This document shows positions 25,033 through 33,655 of a stretch of DNA of 64,000 nt, piece after piece. Made by a program: the position numbers and the translations under genes. Under the pieces are notes generated by a model, which searched no databases, had not been told where the DNA came from, and was given only the letters and a program-made list of their open reading frames with translations. Every line of letters begins with the position of its first letter. Position 1 is the first letter of the stretch. The stretch is from Bradyrhizobium oligotrophicum S58 (GTDB lineage Bacteria > Pseudomonadota > Alphaproteobacteria > Rhizobiales > Xanthobacteraceae), in assembly GCF_000344805.1 (NCBI RefSeq), contig NC_020453.1, positions 5,675,001-5,739,000 of the forward strand, read 5' to 3'.

Positions 25033-25048
25033 TTAGTCAATCGACCAA
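25033..25048. promoter_or_regulatory. Candidate operator in the crotonase/SDR divergent promoter
   Basis: TTAGTC-AATC-GACCAA is an inverted repeat with 6-bp half-sites and one mismatch, in an AT-rich patch midway between two divergent acyl-CoA genes. The size and shape suit a TetR-type repressor of acyl-CoA catabolism. No regulator gene is adjacent, so the binding protein is unknown. Confidence 0.45.
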
Positions 25049-25079
25049 TTAACTCACAACATGTCAGGCGGAAACTCCC

Positions 25080-25955
25080 ATGTTCAAGGACAATCTCCTC
25101 GAAGGTCGGCGCATTCTGGTGACGGGCGGCGGCACCGGACTTGGCAAGTCGATGGCCGGACGCTTTCTCCAGCTCGGCGCGGAAGTGCATATTTGCGGCC
25201 GGCGGAAAATCGTCTGCGACGAGACCGCGACCGAGCTGATGGACCTCTTTGGCGGGCGCGTGACCAGCCACGGCGTCGACATTCGCAACGCCATGGCCGT
25301 GGAGGAAATGATCGAGGCTATTTTCCAGGAAGGCGGCCTGACCGACCTCATCAACAATGCCGCCGGCAACTTCATTTCCCGCACTGAGGAATTGAGCCCG
25401 CGCGGCTTCGACGCCGTCGCCAACATCGTCATGCACGGCACGTTCTACGTGACGCAGGCGGTCGGCAAACGCTGGATCGCTGCGAAGCAGCCGGGCAACG
25501 TCGTGTCGATCACGGTGACCTGGGTGCGCAACGGCTCGCCCTATGTCGTGCCATCGGCGATGAGCAAGTCGGCCATTCACGCGATGACGATGTCGCTCGC
25601 GACCGAATGGGGCCGCTACGGCATCCGCCTCAACACCATCGCACCCGGCGAGATTCCGACCGAAGGCATGAGCAAGCGCATCAAGCCCGGTGACGAGGCC
25701 GGCGCGCGCACCAAGGCGATGAACCCGATGGGCCGCGTCGGCACCATGGAGGAATTGCAGAACTTGGCGGTATTCCTGATCTCCGGCGGCTGCAACTGGA
25801 TCAACGGCGAGACCATCGCGATGGACGGCGCGCAGGCGCTGGCGATGGGCGGCAACTTCTATCAGCTGCGCGACTGGAGCGACGACGACTGGACCAAGGC
25901 CAAGGAATCGATCAAGGCACAGAACGAGAAGGACCGCGCGACGCGCACGAGCTGA
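25080..25955 (+). CDS. SDR resembling 2,4-dienoyl-CoA reductase (DECR type)
   Basis: The 291-residue protein has TGGGTGLGKSMAGRF, the DECR-type INNAAGNFIS (residues 91-100) and VVPSAMSKSAIHAMTMSLATEWGRYGIRLN. As in 2,4-dienoyl-CoA reductases, the ordinary Y-x3-K is replaced by S159-x3-K163. In mitochondrial DECR a separate Tyr 15 residues before that Lys is catalytic; by my alignment the equivalent here is Trp148, with Tyr155 nearby. It probably reduces or oxidises an acyl-CoA in beta-oxidation of unsaturated acids. GGCGGAAA precedes the ATG. It is followed by an acyl-CoA ligase on the same strand and is divergent from a crotonase. Confidence 0.87.
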   Translation: MFKDNLLEGRRILVTGGGTGLGKSMAGRFLQLGAEVHICGRRKIVCDETATELMDLFGGRVTSHGVDIRNAMAVEEMIEAIFQEGGLTDLINNAAGNFISRTEELSPRGFDAVANIVMHGTFYVTQAVGKRWIAAKQPGNVVSITVTWVRNGSPYVVPSAMSKSAIHAMTMSLATEWGRYGIRLNTIAPGEIPTEGMSKRIKPGDEAGARTKAMNPMGRVGTMEELQNLAVFLISGGCNWINGETIAMDGAQALAMGGNFYQLRDWSDDDWTKAKESIKAQNEKDRATRTS

Positions 25956-26083
25956 TGACGCAAGCGCCCTGTTGATCGGCGACGCGCGCCCTGTAGACTG
26001 ATCGAACGATCCTCGCTCCGGCGCGATCCGGAGCCAGGAAGACAAGACAGAAAACGAAGAAAAAGATACATCGGAGGGGAAAC

Positions 26084-27664
26084 ATGTCCGTCTCGACGGC
26101 CGCGTCGACGCTCGTCGACGTCGTGCGCGACAGAGCGCAAACGCTGGGCTCCGCCACCGCCTATGAGTTCGAAGGGCGTGTCACCAGCTTCGCAGAGTTC
26201 GACCGCAAGACCGACCAGGTTGCGAACGCGCTTAGAGCGCTTGGCCTCAAGCCGCATGAGCGCATCGCCTATTTTGGCAAGAACAGCGACAGCTATTTCG
26301 AGCTCCTGGTTGGCGCCATGAAGGCCAATGTGGTGATGGCGCCGGTCAACTGGCGGCTCGCCGGTCCCGAGGTCGCCTTCATCGTCGAGGACTGCAGGGC
26401 TCCCGCGCTGTTCGTCGGGCCCGAGTTCATCACGATGATCCGTGACATCCGCGACCAGCTGCCGAGCGTGCGGCACATCATCACGACCGAGGGCGGCGCG
26501 CCGGAGTGGCAGGACTACACCGCCTGGCGCGACGCGCAGAGCGCGGACGATCCCGGCGTGGCGATCACGCCGCAGGACATCGCGCTGCAGCTCTACACCT
26601 CCGGCACGACGGGCAAGCCGAAGGGCGCGATGCTGTCGCACGCGAACTTCCTGAACCTCGTCAACACCGGCAATCCGGATGAGAAGCCGGACTGGAACAA
26701 ATGGTCGACCGACGACGTCTCGTTGATTGCGATGCCGATCTTCCACATCGGCGGCTCCGGCTGGGGCCTGATGAGCCTCTATCACGGCGCCCGCGGTGTC
26801 GTCGCACGCGAGTTCGACCCGACGAAGATCCTCGACTTCTTCGAGCAGTCCGGGATCACCAAGCTGTTCATGGTGCCCGCCGCGATGCAGTTCGTCGTGC
26901 GCCAGCCGCGGGCGCGGCAGGTCGATTTCTCGCGGCTGAAATACATGCTCTACGGCGCATCGCCGATCCCGGCCGCGCTGCTGAAGGAATGCATCGACGT
27001 CTTCAAATGCGGCTTCGTGCAGATGTACGGCATGACCGAGACCACCGGCACCATCATCGCGTTGCCGCCCGAGGATCATATCGAGGGGCTGGAGCGGATG
27101 CGCTCGGCCGGCAAGCCGCTGCCGGGGATCGAGGTCGCGATCATTGATGTCGACGGCAGGCCGCTGCCGCCGCGTCAGGTCGGCGAAATCGCCACCCGCT
27201 CCGGCTCCAACATGACCGGCTACTGGAATCTGCCGGAGGCGACCGCGCGCACGCTCGGCAAGGACGGCTGGCTGCGCACTGGTGACGCCGGCTACATGGA
27301 TGAGGACGGCTACGTCTACATCCACGACCGCATCAAGGACATGATCATCTCCGGCGGCGAGAACATCTATCCGGCCGAAGTCGAGAGCGCGCTCTGCGAC
27401 CACCCGGATGTCGCCGAGGCCGCCGTGATCGGTATTCCCGACGACAAATGGGGCGAGGCGGTCAAGGCGATCGTCGTGATGAAGCCCGGCAAGCGCGCGA
27501 CCGAGACCGACATCATCAACTTCACCCGCACCCGCATCGCCGGCTTCAAGACGCCGAAGAGCGTCGACTTCCTCGACGCTTTGCCGCGCAATCCCTCCGG
27601 CAAGATCCTGCGGCGGAATCTGCGCGACCCGTATTGGGCGGGCAAGGACCGGCAGGTGAATTGA
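26084..27664 (+). CDS. Fatty-acid-type acyl-CoA synthetase (AMP-forming)
   Basis: The 526-residue ANL ligase has all core motifs: LQLYTSGTTGKPKGAMLSH, MPIFHIGGSG, VQMYGMTETTGTI, GWLRTGDAGYMDEDGYVYIHDRIKDMIISGGENIYP and the catalytic Lys in LPRNPSGKILRRNLRDPYW. It activates a fatty or related acid in the cytoplasm. A strong RBS GGAGGGG lies before the ATG. It follows the DECR-like SDR by 128 bp and is convergent with an acyl-CoA dehydrogenase. It is clearly different from the other ligase at 22475-24019, so the two probably prefer different acids. Confidence 0.93.
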   Translation: MSVSTAASTLVDVVRDRAQTLGSATAYEFEGRVTSFAEFDRKTDQVANALRALGLKPHERIAYFGKNSDSYFELLVGAMKANVVMAPVNWRLAGPEVAFIVEDCRAPALFVGPEFITMIRDIRDQLPSVRHIITTEGGAPEWQDYTAWRDAQSADDPGVAITPQDIALQLYTSGTTGKPKGAMLSHANFLNLVNTGNPDEKPDWNKWSTDDVSLIAMPIFHIGGSGWGLMSLYHGARGVVAREFDPTKILDFFEQSGITKLFMVPAAMQFVVRQPRARQVDFSRLKYMLYGASPIPAALLKECIDVFKCGFVQMYGMTETTGTIIALPPEDHIEGLERMRSAGKPLPGIEVAIIDVDGRPLPPRQVGEIATRSGSNMTGYWNLPEATARTLGKDGWLRTGDAGYMDEDGYVYIHDRIKDMIISGGENIYPAEVESALCDHPDVAEAAVIGIPDDKWGEAVKAIVVMKPGKRATETDIINFTRTRIAGFKTPKSVDFLDALPRNPSGKILRRNLRDPYWAGKDRQVN

Positions 27665-27761
27665 GTGGACGCAGCACTATCTGCCGCTCGCTCGAGGCCG
27701 CGCATGCCTTGCGCTCGTGATGACGCCTATCGATGAGCACCGCGTTGCCACGCGATCCGTT

Positions 27762-27899
27762 CGTAGGGTGGGCAAAGCGCCGCCCCCGGCGGCGCGTGCC
27801 CACCGTCTCTCGGAATCCTCGCAAGCCCATGGTGGGCACGGCGCGCGCGAGAACACGGCATAAAAGCGGCGGCGTATGCGCGCCTTTGCCCACCCTACG
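27762..27899. repeat. Palindromic intergenic repeat, family C (copy 1)
   Basis: Ends CGTAGGGTGGGCAAAG (27762-27777) and CTTTGCCCACCCTACG (27884-27899) are exact complements, with inner GGCGCGTGCCCACC and GGTGGGCACGGCGC. It lies in the convergent gap between the acyl-CoA ligase and the acyl-CoA dehydrogenase. A second copy is at 37671-37800. Confidence 0.85.
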
Positions 27900-27957
27900 C
27901 ACTCTCCTCGTCGTTGCGAGCGAAGCTCGCGATGACGATGCGCCAGTCAAGACTCCC

Positions 27958-29232
27958 TCACCTCTTGTTCGCCCCCATATACCCGAACAGGAAGCCCGCC
28001 ACCTTGCGCATCTGGATCTCCTCGCTGCCTTCGGTGATGCGATAGCGGCGGTGATGGCGGTAGATGTGCTCGAACGGCTTGTGGCGCGAATAGCCCATGC
28101 CGCCATGGACCTGGATGGCGCGGTCGGCCGCCTCGCAGCACAGCCGGTTAGCCCAGTAGTTGCACATCGAGACCTTGTCCGACAGCGTGTGCTCCACCTG
28201 CGCCTGCGTCAGCTGATCCATCTCCCACGCCGTCTTGCGGATCAGGAGCCGGAGCATCTCGGCTTGCGTGGCCAGCTCCACCAGCGGCCACTGGATGGCC
28301 TGGTTCTCGGCCAGCGCCTTGCCGAACGGCTTGCGCTCGCGCGCATACTTCACACTCTCGTTGATGCAGAACACGGCCGCACCGAGCGAGCTTGCCGCCT
28401 GCCGGATGCGGTTCTCGTGCACGAAGCATTGCGCCAGCGACAGCCCGCGCCCGACCTCGCCGAACAGCGCATCCTCCGGTACGAACACGTCGGTGAAGCT
28501 GACGCGCGGATGGTCTGTCGGCATGTTGAAGGTCCAGAGATATTCCTCGACTTTGACGCCGTCGGTCTTCGCCGGCACCAGGAAGCAGGTGATGCCGCGC
28601 GCGTCGCCGTCATTGCCGGACGTGCGCGCGAACAGCGCGCAGTGGGTGGCGACATGCATGCCGGTGGTCCACATCTTCTCGCCATTGATCAGCCAGCCCT
28701 TGACGTTGTCGCGGGTCGCGGGCTCGGCCCTGGTTTCCATATGCGTCGCGTCCGAGCCGTGATGCGGCTCGGTCAGGCCGAAGGTGATGCGGTACTTGCC
28801 GGTGATCGAGCCGTCGATCATCGCCTTCTGGTCGTCGCGGCCGTAGCGGTCGAGCATGGTCACGATCGGCAGATTGCCGACGATCGAGTGCTCGTTCTGC
28901 AGGTCGTTGTGCAGGCCGAGGCCCTTCGACGCAAAATGCTCGCGGATCACGGCCATCCACAGATTGGAGCCGTCCTTGCCGCCATAGCGCTTGGGAATGG
29001 CGAAACGCAGATGGCCGGCGGCGTCGGCGCGGTCCTTGGCCTTGCGCAGCAGAACTTCCCAGTCATGCCGCGGCAGCCCGCCATTCTCGAAATCGGTCCG
29101 TGCCCATTCGCGGCGATGATCGAAGAAGCGGATGTTGTCGTCGGCCTCCTCCAGCGGCTCGATCTCGGCTTCGATGAAGCGGTCCAATTCGTCGAGATAG
29201 GCGACGAGCTCCCTCGGCAAGGAAAAGTCCAT
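27958..29232 (-). CDS. Acyl-CoA dehydrogenase
   Basis: The 424-residue flavoprotein has the acyl-CoA dehydrogenase layout: an N-terminal helical domain, a beta domain with ITFGLTEPHHGSDATHMET and KMWTTGMH, and a C-terminal helical domain with QVHGGMGYSRHKPFEHIYR and YRITEGSEEIQMRKV. The Glu in ITEGSEE is at the catalytic base position. The length and the N-terminal EIEPLEE with a long insertion resemble the ACAD10/11-like or FadE-type bacterial enzymes, which often accompany phosphotransferase-like proteins such as the one at 30857. It dehydrogenates an acyl-CoA and passes electrons to ETF. It is divergent from a crotonase. Confidence 0.93.
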   Translation of the reverse strand: MDFSLPRELVAYLDELDRFIEAEIEPLEEADDNIRFFDHRREWARTDFENGGLPRHDWEVLLRKAKDRADAAGHLRFAIPKRYGGKDGSNLWMAVIREHFASKGLGLHNDLQNEHSIVGNLPIVTMLDRYGRDDQKAMIDGSITGKYRITFGLTEPHHGSDATHMETRAEPATRDNVKGWLINGEKMWTTGMHVATHCALFARTSGNDGDARGITCFLVPAKTDGVKVEEYLWTFNMPTDHPRVSFTDVFVPEDALFGEVGRGLSLAQCFVHENRIRQAASSLGAAVFCINESVKYARERKPFGKALAENQAIQWPLVELATQAEMLRLLIRKTAWEMDQLTQAQVEHTLSDKVSMCNYWANRLCCEAADRAIQVHGGMGYSRHKPFEHIYRHHRRYRITEGSEEIQMRKVAGFLFGYMGANKR

Positions 29233-29410
29233 GGCGTGTCTCCCTGTGCGTTTCGTTGTTGTTCTTTGTTTTGGCCGGCGCTGTTTCCGCCTGCGCCCAC
29301 CGCGTGCTTGTGACGCGCAGCGCAGTTGCGTATTTGGATGGGCGCAAGGTCCGTGCAGGCGCTAAGCTCACACAGGCCCGCCAATCATCAGCAATCAGAA
29401 GGAACGGCCG

Positions 29411-30190
29411 ATGGAGCTGAAATTCTCGAGAGTGGCGCGCAAGGGCCCGGTGACGATCGTCACGCTGGCGCGTCCCGAAGTCTACAACGCGCTGCACACC
29501 GACGCGCATTACGAACTCGAGGCGGTGTTCGACGGCTTCGCCGCCGATCCCGAACAATGGGTCGCGATCGTCACCGGCGAGGGCGACAAGGCGTTCTGCG
29601 CCGGCAACGATCTGAAATGGCAGGCGGCCGGCGGCAAGCGCGGCTGGGGCAGAAGCGGTTTCGCCGGCCTCACCTCGCGCTTCGACTGCGACAAGCCGAT
29701 CATCGCAGCCGTCAACGGCGTCGCCATGGGCGGCGGCTTCGAGATCGCGCTGGCCTGCGATCTGATCATCGCCTCGGAGAATGCGACCTTCGCTTTGCCC
29801 GAGCCGCGCGTCGGCCTCGCCGCACTCGCCGGCGGGCTGCAGCGTCTGCCGCGCCAGATCGGCATGAAGCGGGCGATGGGCATGATCCTGACCGGACGCC
29901 ATGTCGGCGCGCGCGAGGGTCATGAGCTCGGCTTCGTCAACGAGGTGGTGCCGCAGGGCGAGGCGCTGGCGGCGGCGGAGCGCTGGGCCGAGACCATCGC
30001 CAGGAACTCGCCGATGTCGATCCGCGCTTCCAAGCAGGCGATCGAGAAGGGTCTTGCGGTGTCGCTGGAGCAGGCCATCACCGAGCAGCGCGACTATCCG
30101 GCAGTGCAGGCGATGATCCATTCGCAGGATTACATCGAGGGGCCGAAGGCGTTCTCCGAGAAGCGGCCGCCGAATTGGCTGGGGCGTTGA
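29411..30190 (+). CDS. Enoyl-CoA hydratase/isomerase (crotonase family)
   Basis: The 259-residue crotonase has TGEGDKAFCAGNDLKW (first oxyanion motif), AAVNGVAMGGGFEIALACDLIIA and LPEPRVGLAALAGGLQRLPR. The catalytic-Glu position lies in PEPRVGL and the second acid position is Ala (LAALAGG), as in isomerase-like or carnitinyl-CoA-type members, so simple hydratase activity is uncertain. The C-terminus FSEKRPPNWLGR matches many enoyl-CoA hydratases. AAGGAACGGCCG precedes the ATG. Divergent from the acyl-CoA dehydrogenase; the 178-bp gap may hold a shared promoter. Confidence 0.91.
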   Translation: MELKFSRVARKGPVTIVTLARPEVYNALHTDAHYELEAVFDGFAADPEQWVAIVTGEGDKAFCAGNDLKWQAAGGKRGWGRSGFAGLTSRFDCDKPIIAAVNGVAMGGGFEIALACDLIIASENATFALPEPRVGLAALAGGLQRLPRQIGMKRAMGMILTGRHVGAREGHELGFVNEVVPQGEALAAAERWAETIARNSPMSIRASKQAIEKGLAVSLEQAITEQRDYPAVQAMIHSQDYIEGPKAFSEKRPPNWLGR

Positions 30191-30205
30191 GCGCCAGGCA
30201 AGTTC

Positions 30206-30304
30206 GTCATTCCGGGATGCGCCGCCAGGCGCAGGCCCGGAATCCATAGCCACGATCGGGAGTATGGATTCCGGGCTCGCGACTGCGTCGCGCCCCGGAA
30301 TGAC
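30206..30304. repeat. Palindromic intergenic repeat, family A (copy 3)
   Basis: Ends GTCATTCCGGG (30206-30216) and CCCGGAATGAC (30294-30304) match the other copies, with inner GGAATCCATA and TATGGATTCC. It starts 16 bp after the crotonase stop. Confidence 0.85.
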
Positions 30305-30341
30305 GGCTGAGGTCGTAAATACGCCTGCCCCGCTCTCTCCG

Positions 30342-30463
30342 CCGTCATTGCGAGCGGAGCGACGTGTCCGCCGAAGCTCGTAGCGCGTAGGCGGAAGCAA
30401 TCCAGACTTCCACCGCGGGGACAGTCTGGATTGTTTCGTCGCTGACGCTCCTCGCAATGACGG
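30342..30463. repeat. Palindromic intergenic repeat, family E
   Basis: Ends CCGTCATTGCGAG (30342-30354) and CTCGCAATGACGG (30451-30463) pair exactly, with an inner pair CAATCCAGAC and GTCTGGATTG. It ends 8 bp from the DUF6285 stop codon, so the convergent crotonase and DUF6285 genes are separated by two different palindromic elements. Confidence 0.85.
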
Positions 30464-30470
30464 CGGAGTG

Positions 30471-30857
30471 CTAGGCGTCATCCCGGCCCCTCCCCGCCTC
30501 GCGCTTGTAGGACGCGTAGTTCGGCTGATCGACTGCGAGCTTGTCGAGGGTGGTCTGCCAGAGGTGCTCCCTGACGCCCGGCGTCGCGAGATCGACGGTG
30601 CCGCTCGCGATCTGCTCGGCAAGGGCTCGGTTGAGATCGAGCAATGTGCCGTGCTTTCCCAGCAACTCCTTCAGCCGCGCAAGCTCCACAGCCTCCGCCG
30701 CCGAGGCCTGCATCAGCTGCCGTACGACGAGGTCGAGCGCGTTGATGCCGACCCGCAGCTTGAAGGCCTGATGGCCCGAGATCAACGGCGCGATGTCGTT
30801 GCGCAGGAAGTCGGCGACCGCCTGCACCAGCTCAGTCGGTGTCGGTTCATCCTGCAT
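30471..30857 (-). CDS. DUF6285 domain protein
   Basis: The 128-residue protein matches DUF6285 as I recall it: PTPTELVQAVADFLRNDIAP, FKLRVGINALDLVVRQL and a C-terminal part HLWQTTLDKLAVDQPNYASY. It appears mostly helical, with no signal peptide. Its ATG overlaps the phosphotransferase stop by 1 base (TGATG-type), so it is translationally coupled. In other genomes the same small domain follows ACAD10-like phosphotransferases, so it is probably a partner or stabilising subunit. The activity is unknown. Confidence 0.85.
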   Translation of the reverse strand: MQDEPTPTELVQAVADFLRNDIAPLISGHQAFKLRVGINALDLVVRQLMQASAAEAVELARLKELLGKHGTLLDLNRALAEQIASGTVDLATPGVREHLWQTTLDKLAVDQPNYASYKREAGRGRDDA

Positions 30858-31846
30858 CAGCCTTCTCCTCGCGGCGCAAGCAGCCGCAGCAGATCGATCT
30901 CGGTCTCCGACGCGCGGCGGCCGATCATCGCGCGCTCCATCGAATGATCAGGACCAATACGAAAACGCTGCATCATGCCGCAGCACATCACGCCCCAGCG
31001 CAAGGTGCCCATGACTTCCCAGAATTTCACCCTGACAGCATCGACCTTGCGTCCCGCAGCTTCGTAGCCGCCGAACAGCTCTTCGCGCGAGCCGAAGCCG
31101 CCGACAGGCTTGTCGATCTCGCCGAAGCGCCAGGAGTTGACGCAGATCCAGCCGAGATCCTCCATGGGATCGCCGAGATGGGCGAGCTCCCAGTCGAGCA
31201 CGGCGCGCACGCCGTCGGGACCGATGATCAGATTGCCGTTGCGGAAATCGCCATGTACCAGCGTCACCTCGGCCGAAGGTCCCGGATCGTTCTGAGACAG
31301 CCAGCGCAGCGCCAAATCGAATACCGGCCGCGGCCAATCGAAGCTGCGATACTCGCGCGCGATCTCAGCGATCTCCGTCGTCGCGTTCATCTCGCGCAAG
31401 TCCGGCAGCGCATCCCGCGCGATGCCGTGAATGCGCGCCGCGATGCCGCCGAGTTGCCGCGCGAGGCGCGGACGCGCTTCCGCATAGTCGACATCGCGCA
31501 AGATCTTGCGGGCGATGGTCTCGCCCTCGACGCGGCGCATGATGAAGCCGGTGCCGAGATCGTCCGCAGGCCGCAGCACGCAAAGCACCTCGGGCGACGG
31601 CACGCCGGCCGCATAGGCGAGCCGCATCAAGACCGCCTCGTTGTCGAGGCCGGCGGCGCGTCCGGGCGCGGCCCCGTACCCCCTGGGCGAGCGGCGCAGG
31701 ATCGCGCCGATATCGCCCTCGGGGTGGACAATGTCGAAGCGCCACGTCTCCTGGCTGGCGCCGCCGGAGAGTTTTGCGGCACCGCTCACGCCGGTCGCTC
31801 CCGGCATGAAAGCGGCGACGCAGCGGGACAGTTCGGCCTCGATCAT
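30857..31846 (-). CDS. APH-fold phosphotransferase, acyl-CoA-metabolism type
   Basis: From the ATG at 31846 the product is 329 residues. It has the aminoglycoside-phosphotransferase/kinase fold: KLSGGASQETWRFDI (nucleotide loop), VHGDFRNGNLIIG (Brenner motif with catalytic Asp and metal Asn) and VLDWELAHLGDPMEDLGWI (second metal Asp). This branch resembles the N-terminal kinase of ACAD10/11, which phosphorylates hydroxyacyl-CoAs before elimination. An open frame reaches upstream to 31984 but only overlaps the crotonase and is not used. The start overlaps the crotonase stop by 4 bp (ATGA). Substrate inferred only by family. Confidence 0.9.
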   Translation of the reverse strand: MIEAELSRCVAAFMPGATGVSGAAKLSGGASQETWRFDIVHPEGDIGAILRRSPRGYGAAPGRAAGLDNEAVLMRLAYAAGVPSPEVLCVLRPADDLGTGFIMRRVEGETIARKILRDVDYAEARPRLARQLGGIAARIHGIARDALPDLREMNATTEIAEIAREYRSFDWPRPVFDLALRWLSQNDPGPSAEVTLVHGDFRNGNLIIGPDGVRAVLDWELAHLGDPMEDLGWICVNSWRFGEIDKPVGGFGSREELFGGYEAAGRKVDAVRVKFWEVMGTLRWGVMCCGMMQRFRIGPDHSMERAMIGRRASETEIDLLRLLAPRGEG

Positions 31847-32637
31847 TGGCCCTTGAACTTGGCCGGCCGCTTCTCGAGGAACGCGGTGACACCTTCCTTG
31901 AAATCGGCAGCGCTGCCGGCGATGCGCTGTGACTGGAATTCCTCGTTCAACTGCTCCTCGAACGAATTCTCCGGACTGTCCCAATACAGCTTGCGGATCT
32001 GCGCCAGCGCCACCGTCGGACCATTGGCGAGATCGTGCGCGAGCTTCATCGTCTCCTCTTTCAGAGCCGCATCGTCATAGACGCGATTGACGAGCCCCCA
32101 TTGCAGCGCCGTCTCGGCCGGCAGCTTCTCGCCGAGCAGCGACAGCTCGATCGCGCGCGCCTTGCCGACGAGGCGCGGCAGCAGCCAGGTCGAGCCGCAA
32201 TCCGGCACCAGGCCGATGCGGCGGAAGGCCTGCAGGAAGTATGCGGATTTGGCGCACAGGATCATGTCGCCCATCAGCGCGAAGCTCATGCCGGCGCCGG
32301 CGGCGGGGCCATTCACCGATGTCACGATCGGGCAATGCAGATTGCGCAGACGGCGCAGGAACGGATGAAAGGCGGTCTCGAGCGCGGCGCCGGCATTGCT
32401 GCGGCCCGGCTTGGCCTGCGCATTGCGACCCTGCAGATTGGCGCCGGTGCAGAACGCACGCCCGGCACCGGTCACGACCAGGCAGCGCACCTCCGCTTTC
32501 CGCTCCTCGATCTCGTCGAGCGCCTCGGCGAGTCCGCCGAGCATGTCGATGGAGACCGCGTTCATCACCTCCTGGTGGTCGAGCGTGAGGATGGCGACGG
32601 GCCCGTCGAAATCGAGCGTGACGTGCTTGAACTGCAT
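31843..32637 (-). CDS. Enoyl-CoA hydratase/isomerase (crotonase family)
   Basis: The 264-residue crotonase has VTGAGRAFCTGANLQGR, TSVNGPAAGAGMSFALMGDMILC and FRRIGLVPDCGSTWLLPRLVG. The Asp in PDCGSTW is where PaaG-type 2-(1,2-epoxyphenyl)acetyl-CoA isomerases and other enoyl isomerases carry Asp, and the first acid position reads FRRIGL, so isomerase-type chemistry is likely. It heads a three-gene operon with the phosphotransferase and DUF6285. It is divergent from an SDR at 32818 and ends with FLEKRPAKFKGQ, the usual crotonase C-terminus. Confidence 0.91.
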   Translation of the reverse strand: MQFKHVTLDFDGPVAILTLDHQEVMNAVSIDMLGGLAEALDEIEERKAEVRCLVVTGAGRAFCTGANLQGRNAQAKPGRSNAGAALETAFHPFLRRLRNLHCPIVTSVNGPAAGAGMSFALMGDMILCAKSAYFLQAFRRIGLVPDCGSTWLLPRLVGKARAIELSLLGEKLPAETALQWGLVNRVYDDAALKEETMKLAHDLANGPTVALAQIRKLYWDSPENSFEEQLNEEFQSQRIAGSAADFKEGVTAFLEKRPAKFKGQ

Positions 32638-32817
32638 GGTTTCCTCTCAAGAGCTTTTCGATGGCTGCATTCTTCGCGGCGGAAATACGAAGCACAGCCC
32701 GGTTCGTGCGGCATATTTGATTTTTGCGCTTCGCTTGTCCATGGTTGCATCATCCAAATAAACGCAAGCCGCGCACAGCGCGCTCACATCATCGCGGAAA
32801 CGCCCAAGAGAGCACCC

Positions 32818-33597
32818 ATGACCATGTTCGATCTCACCGGCCGTGTGGCCGTCGTCACCGGCGGCAATGGAGGCATAGGCCTCGGTATCGCCCAGGCACT
32901 TGCGTCCAGTGGCTGCAATGTCTCGATCTGGGGCCGCAACGCCGAGAAGAACAAGGCCGCCGCGGCGTCGATGGCCTCAGGCCCAGGCAAGGTCGACACG
33001 CGGGTTTGCGACGTGACCAGCGTCGCCTCCGTCGCCGAGGCGATGAAGGCGACGCTCGACACCTTCGGCCGCGTCGACGGCTGCTTCGCCAATGCCGGCA
33101 TCGGCGGCGGCGGCCGCAAGCCCTTCATCGAGCGCAGCGAGGAGGAATGGCGCACGATGTTCGCGACCAATCTCGACGGCGTGTTCCACGCCTTCCAGGC
33201 CGCCGCGCGGCACATGACGGCGCGCGCGGAAGCCGGCGACCCGTTCGGCCGGCTGGTTGCCACGTCCAGCCTCGCCTCGCTGTTCGGCACCGCCCGCAAC
33301 GAGCACTATGCGGCAACCAAGGCTGCGCTGAACGCGCTGTGCCGCGCGCTTGCCGTCGAGCTCGCACGCCACGGCGTGACCGCGAATGCGATCCTGCCCG
33401 GCTGGATCAAGAGCGACATGACGGCTGGCATCATGGCCAACGACAAGTTCGTCGCCAACGTCATGCCGCGGATTCCGGTGCGCCGGTTCGGCGAGCCGTC
33501 GGATTTCGGCGGCATCGCGGTGTATCTGATGAGCAAGGCCTCGTCCTACCATACCGCCGATTGCTTCGTCATCGACGGCGGCTATACCGCCTTCTGA
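32818..33597 (+). CDS. SDR-family NAD(P)-dependent oxidoreductase
   Basis: The start at 32818 gives a 259-residue classical SDR; an open frame extends far upstream across the crotonase gene on the opposite strand, but that is codon-bias shadow. Motifs are VVTGGNGGIGLGIAQAL, FANAGIGGGG, TSSLASLFG (catalytic Ser), Y-x3-K in HYAATKAAL and LPGWIKSDMT, and the C-terminal VIDGGYTAF. It probably oxidises a hydroxyacyl substrate. Divergent from the crotonase-phosphotransferase operon, it likely belongs to the same pathway. A hairpin at 33619-33655 ends the transcript. Confidence 0.91.
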   Translation: MTMFDLTGRVAVVTGGNGGIGLGIAQALASSGCNVSIWGRNAEKNKAAAASMASGPGKVDTRVCDVTSVASVAEAMKATLDTFGRVDGCFANAGIGGGGRKPFIERSEEEWRTMFATNLDGVFHAFQAAARHMTARAEAGDPFGRLVATSSLASLFGTARNEHYAATKAALNALCRALAVELARHGVTANAILPGWIKSDMTAGIMANDKFVANVMPRIPVRRFGEPSDFGGIAVYLMSKASSYHTADCFVIDGGYTAF

Positions 33598-33618
33598 CCC
33601 CGCCCGAGCGGAGGTGAG

Positions 33619-33655
33619 CCGGACCGTCCTTTCGCTTCCTTGCGAAAGGTTCCGG
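33619..33655 (+). terminator. Hairpin terminator after the SDR gene
   Basis: CCTTTCGC (33628-33635) pairs with GCGAAAGG (33642-33649) around a 6-base loop, and CCGGA pairs with TCCGG outside. CGCTTTA follows. It begins 22 bp past the SDR stop. Confidence 0.6.

Noticed and set aside
19445..25036. A very long plus-strand open frame of over 1,800 codons
   Set aside because: It is antisense to ppc, an acyl-CoA ligase and a crotonase whose products are clear. Its sequence is Arg/Gln/His-rich without family motifs, as expected from GC-biased third positions on the other strand.
32035..32817. Upstream extension of the SDR at 32818
   Set aside because: The extension is antisense to a crotonase gene and has no domain; the SDR fold starts at MTMFDLTGRVAVVTGG.
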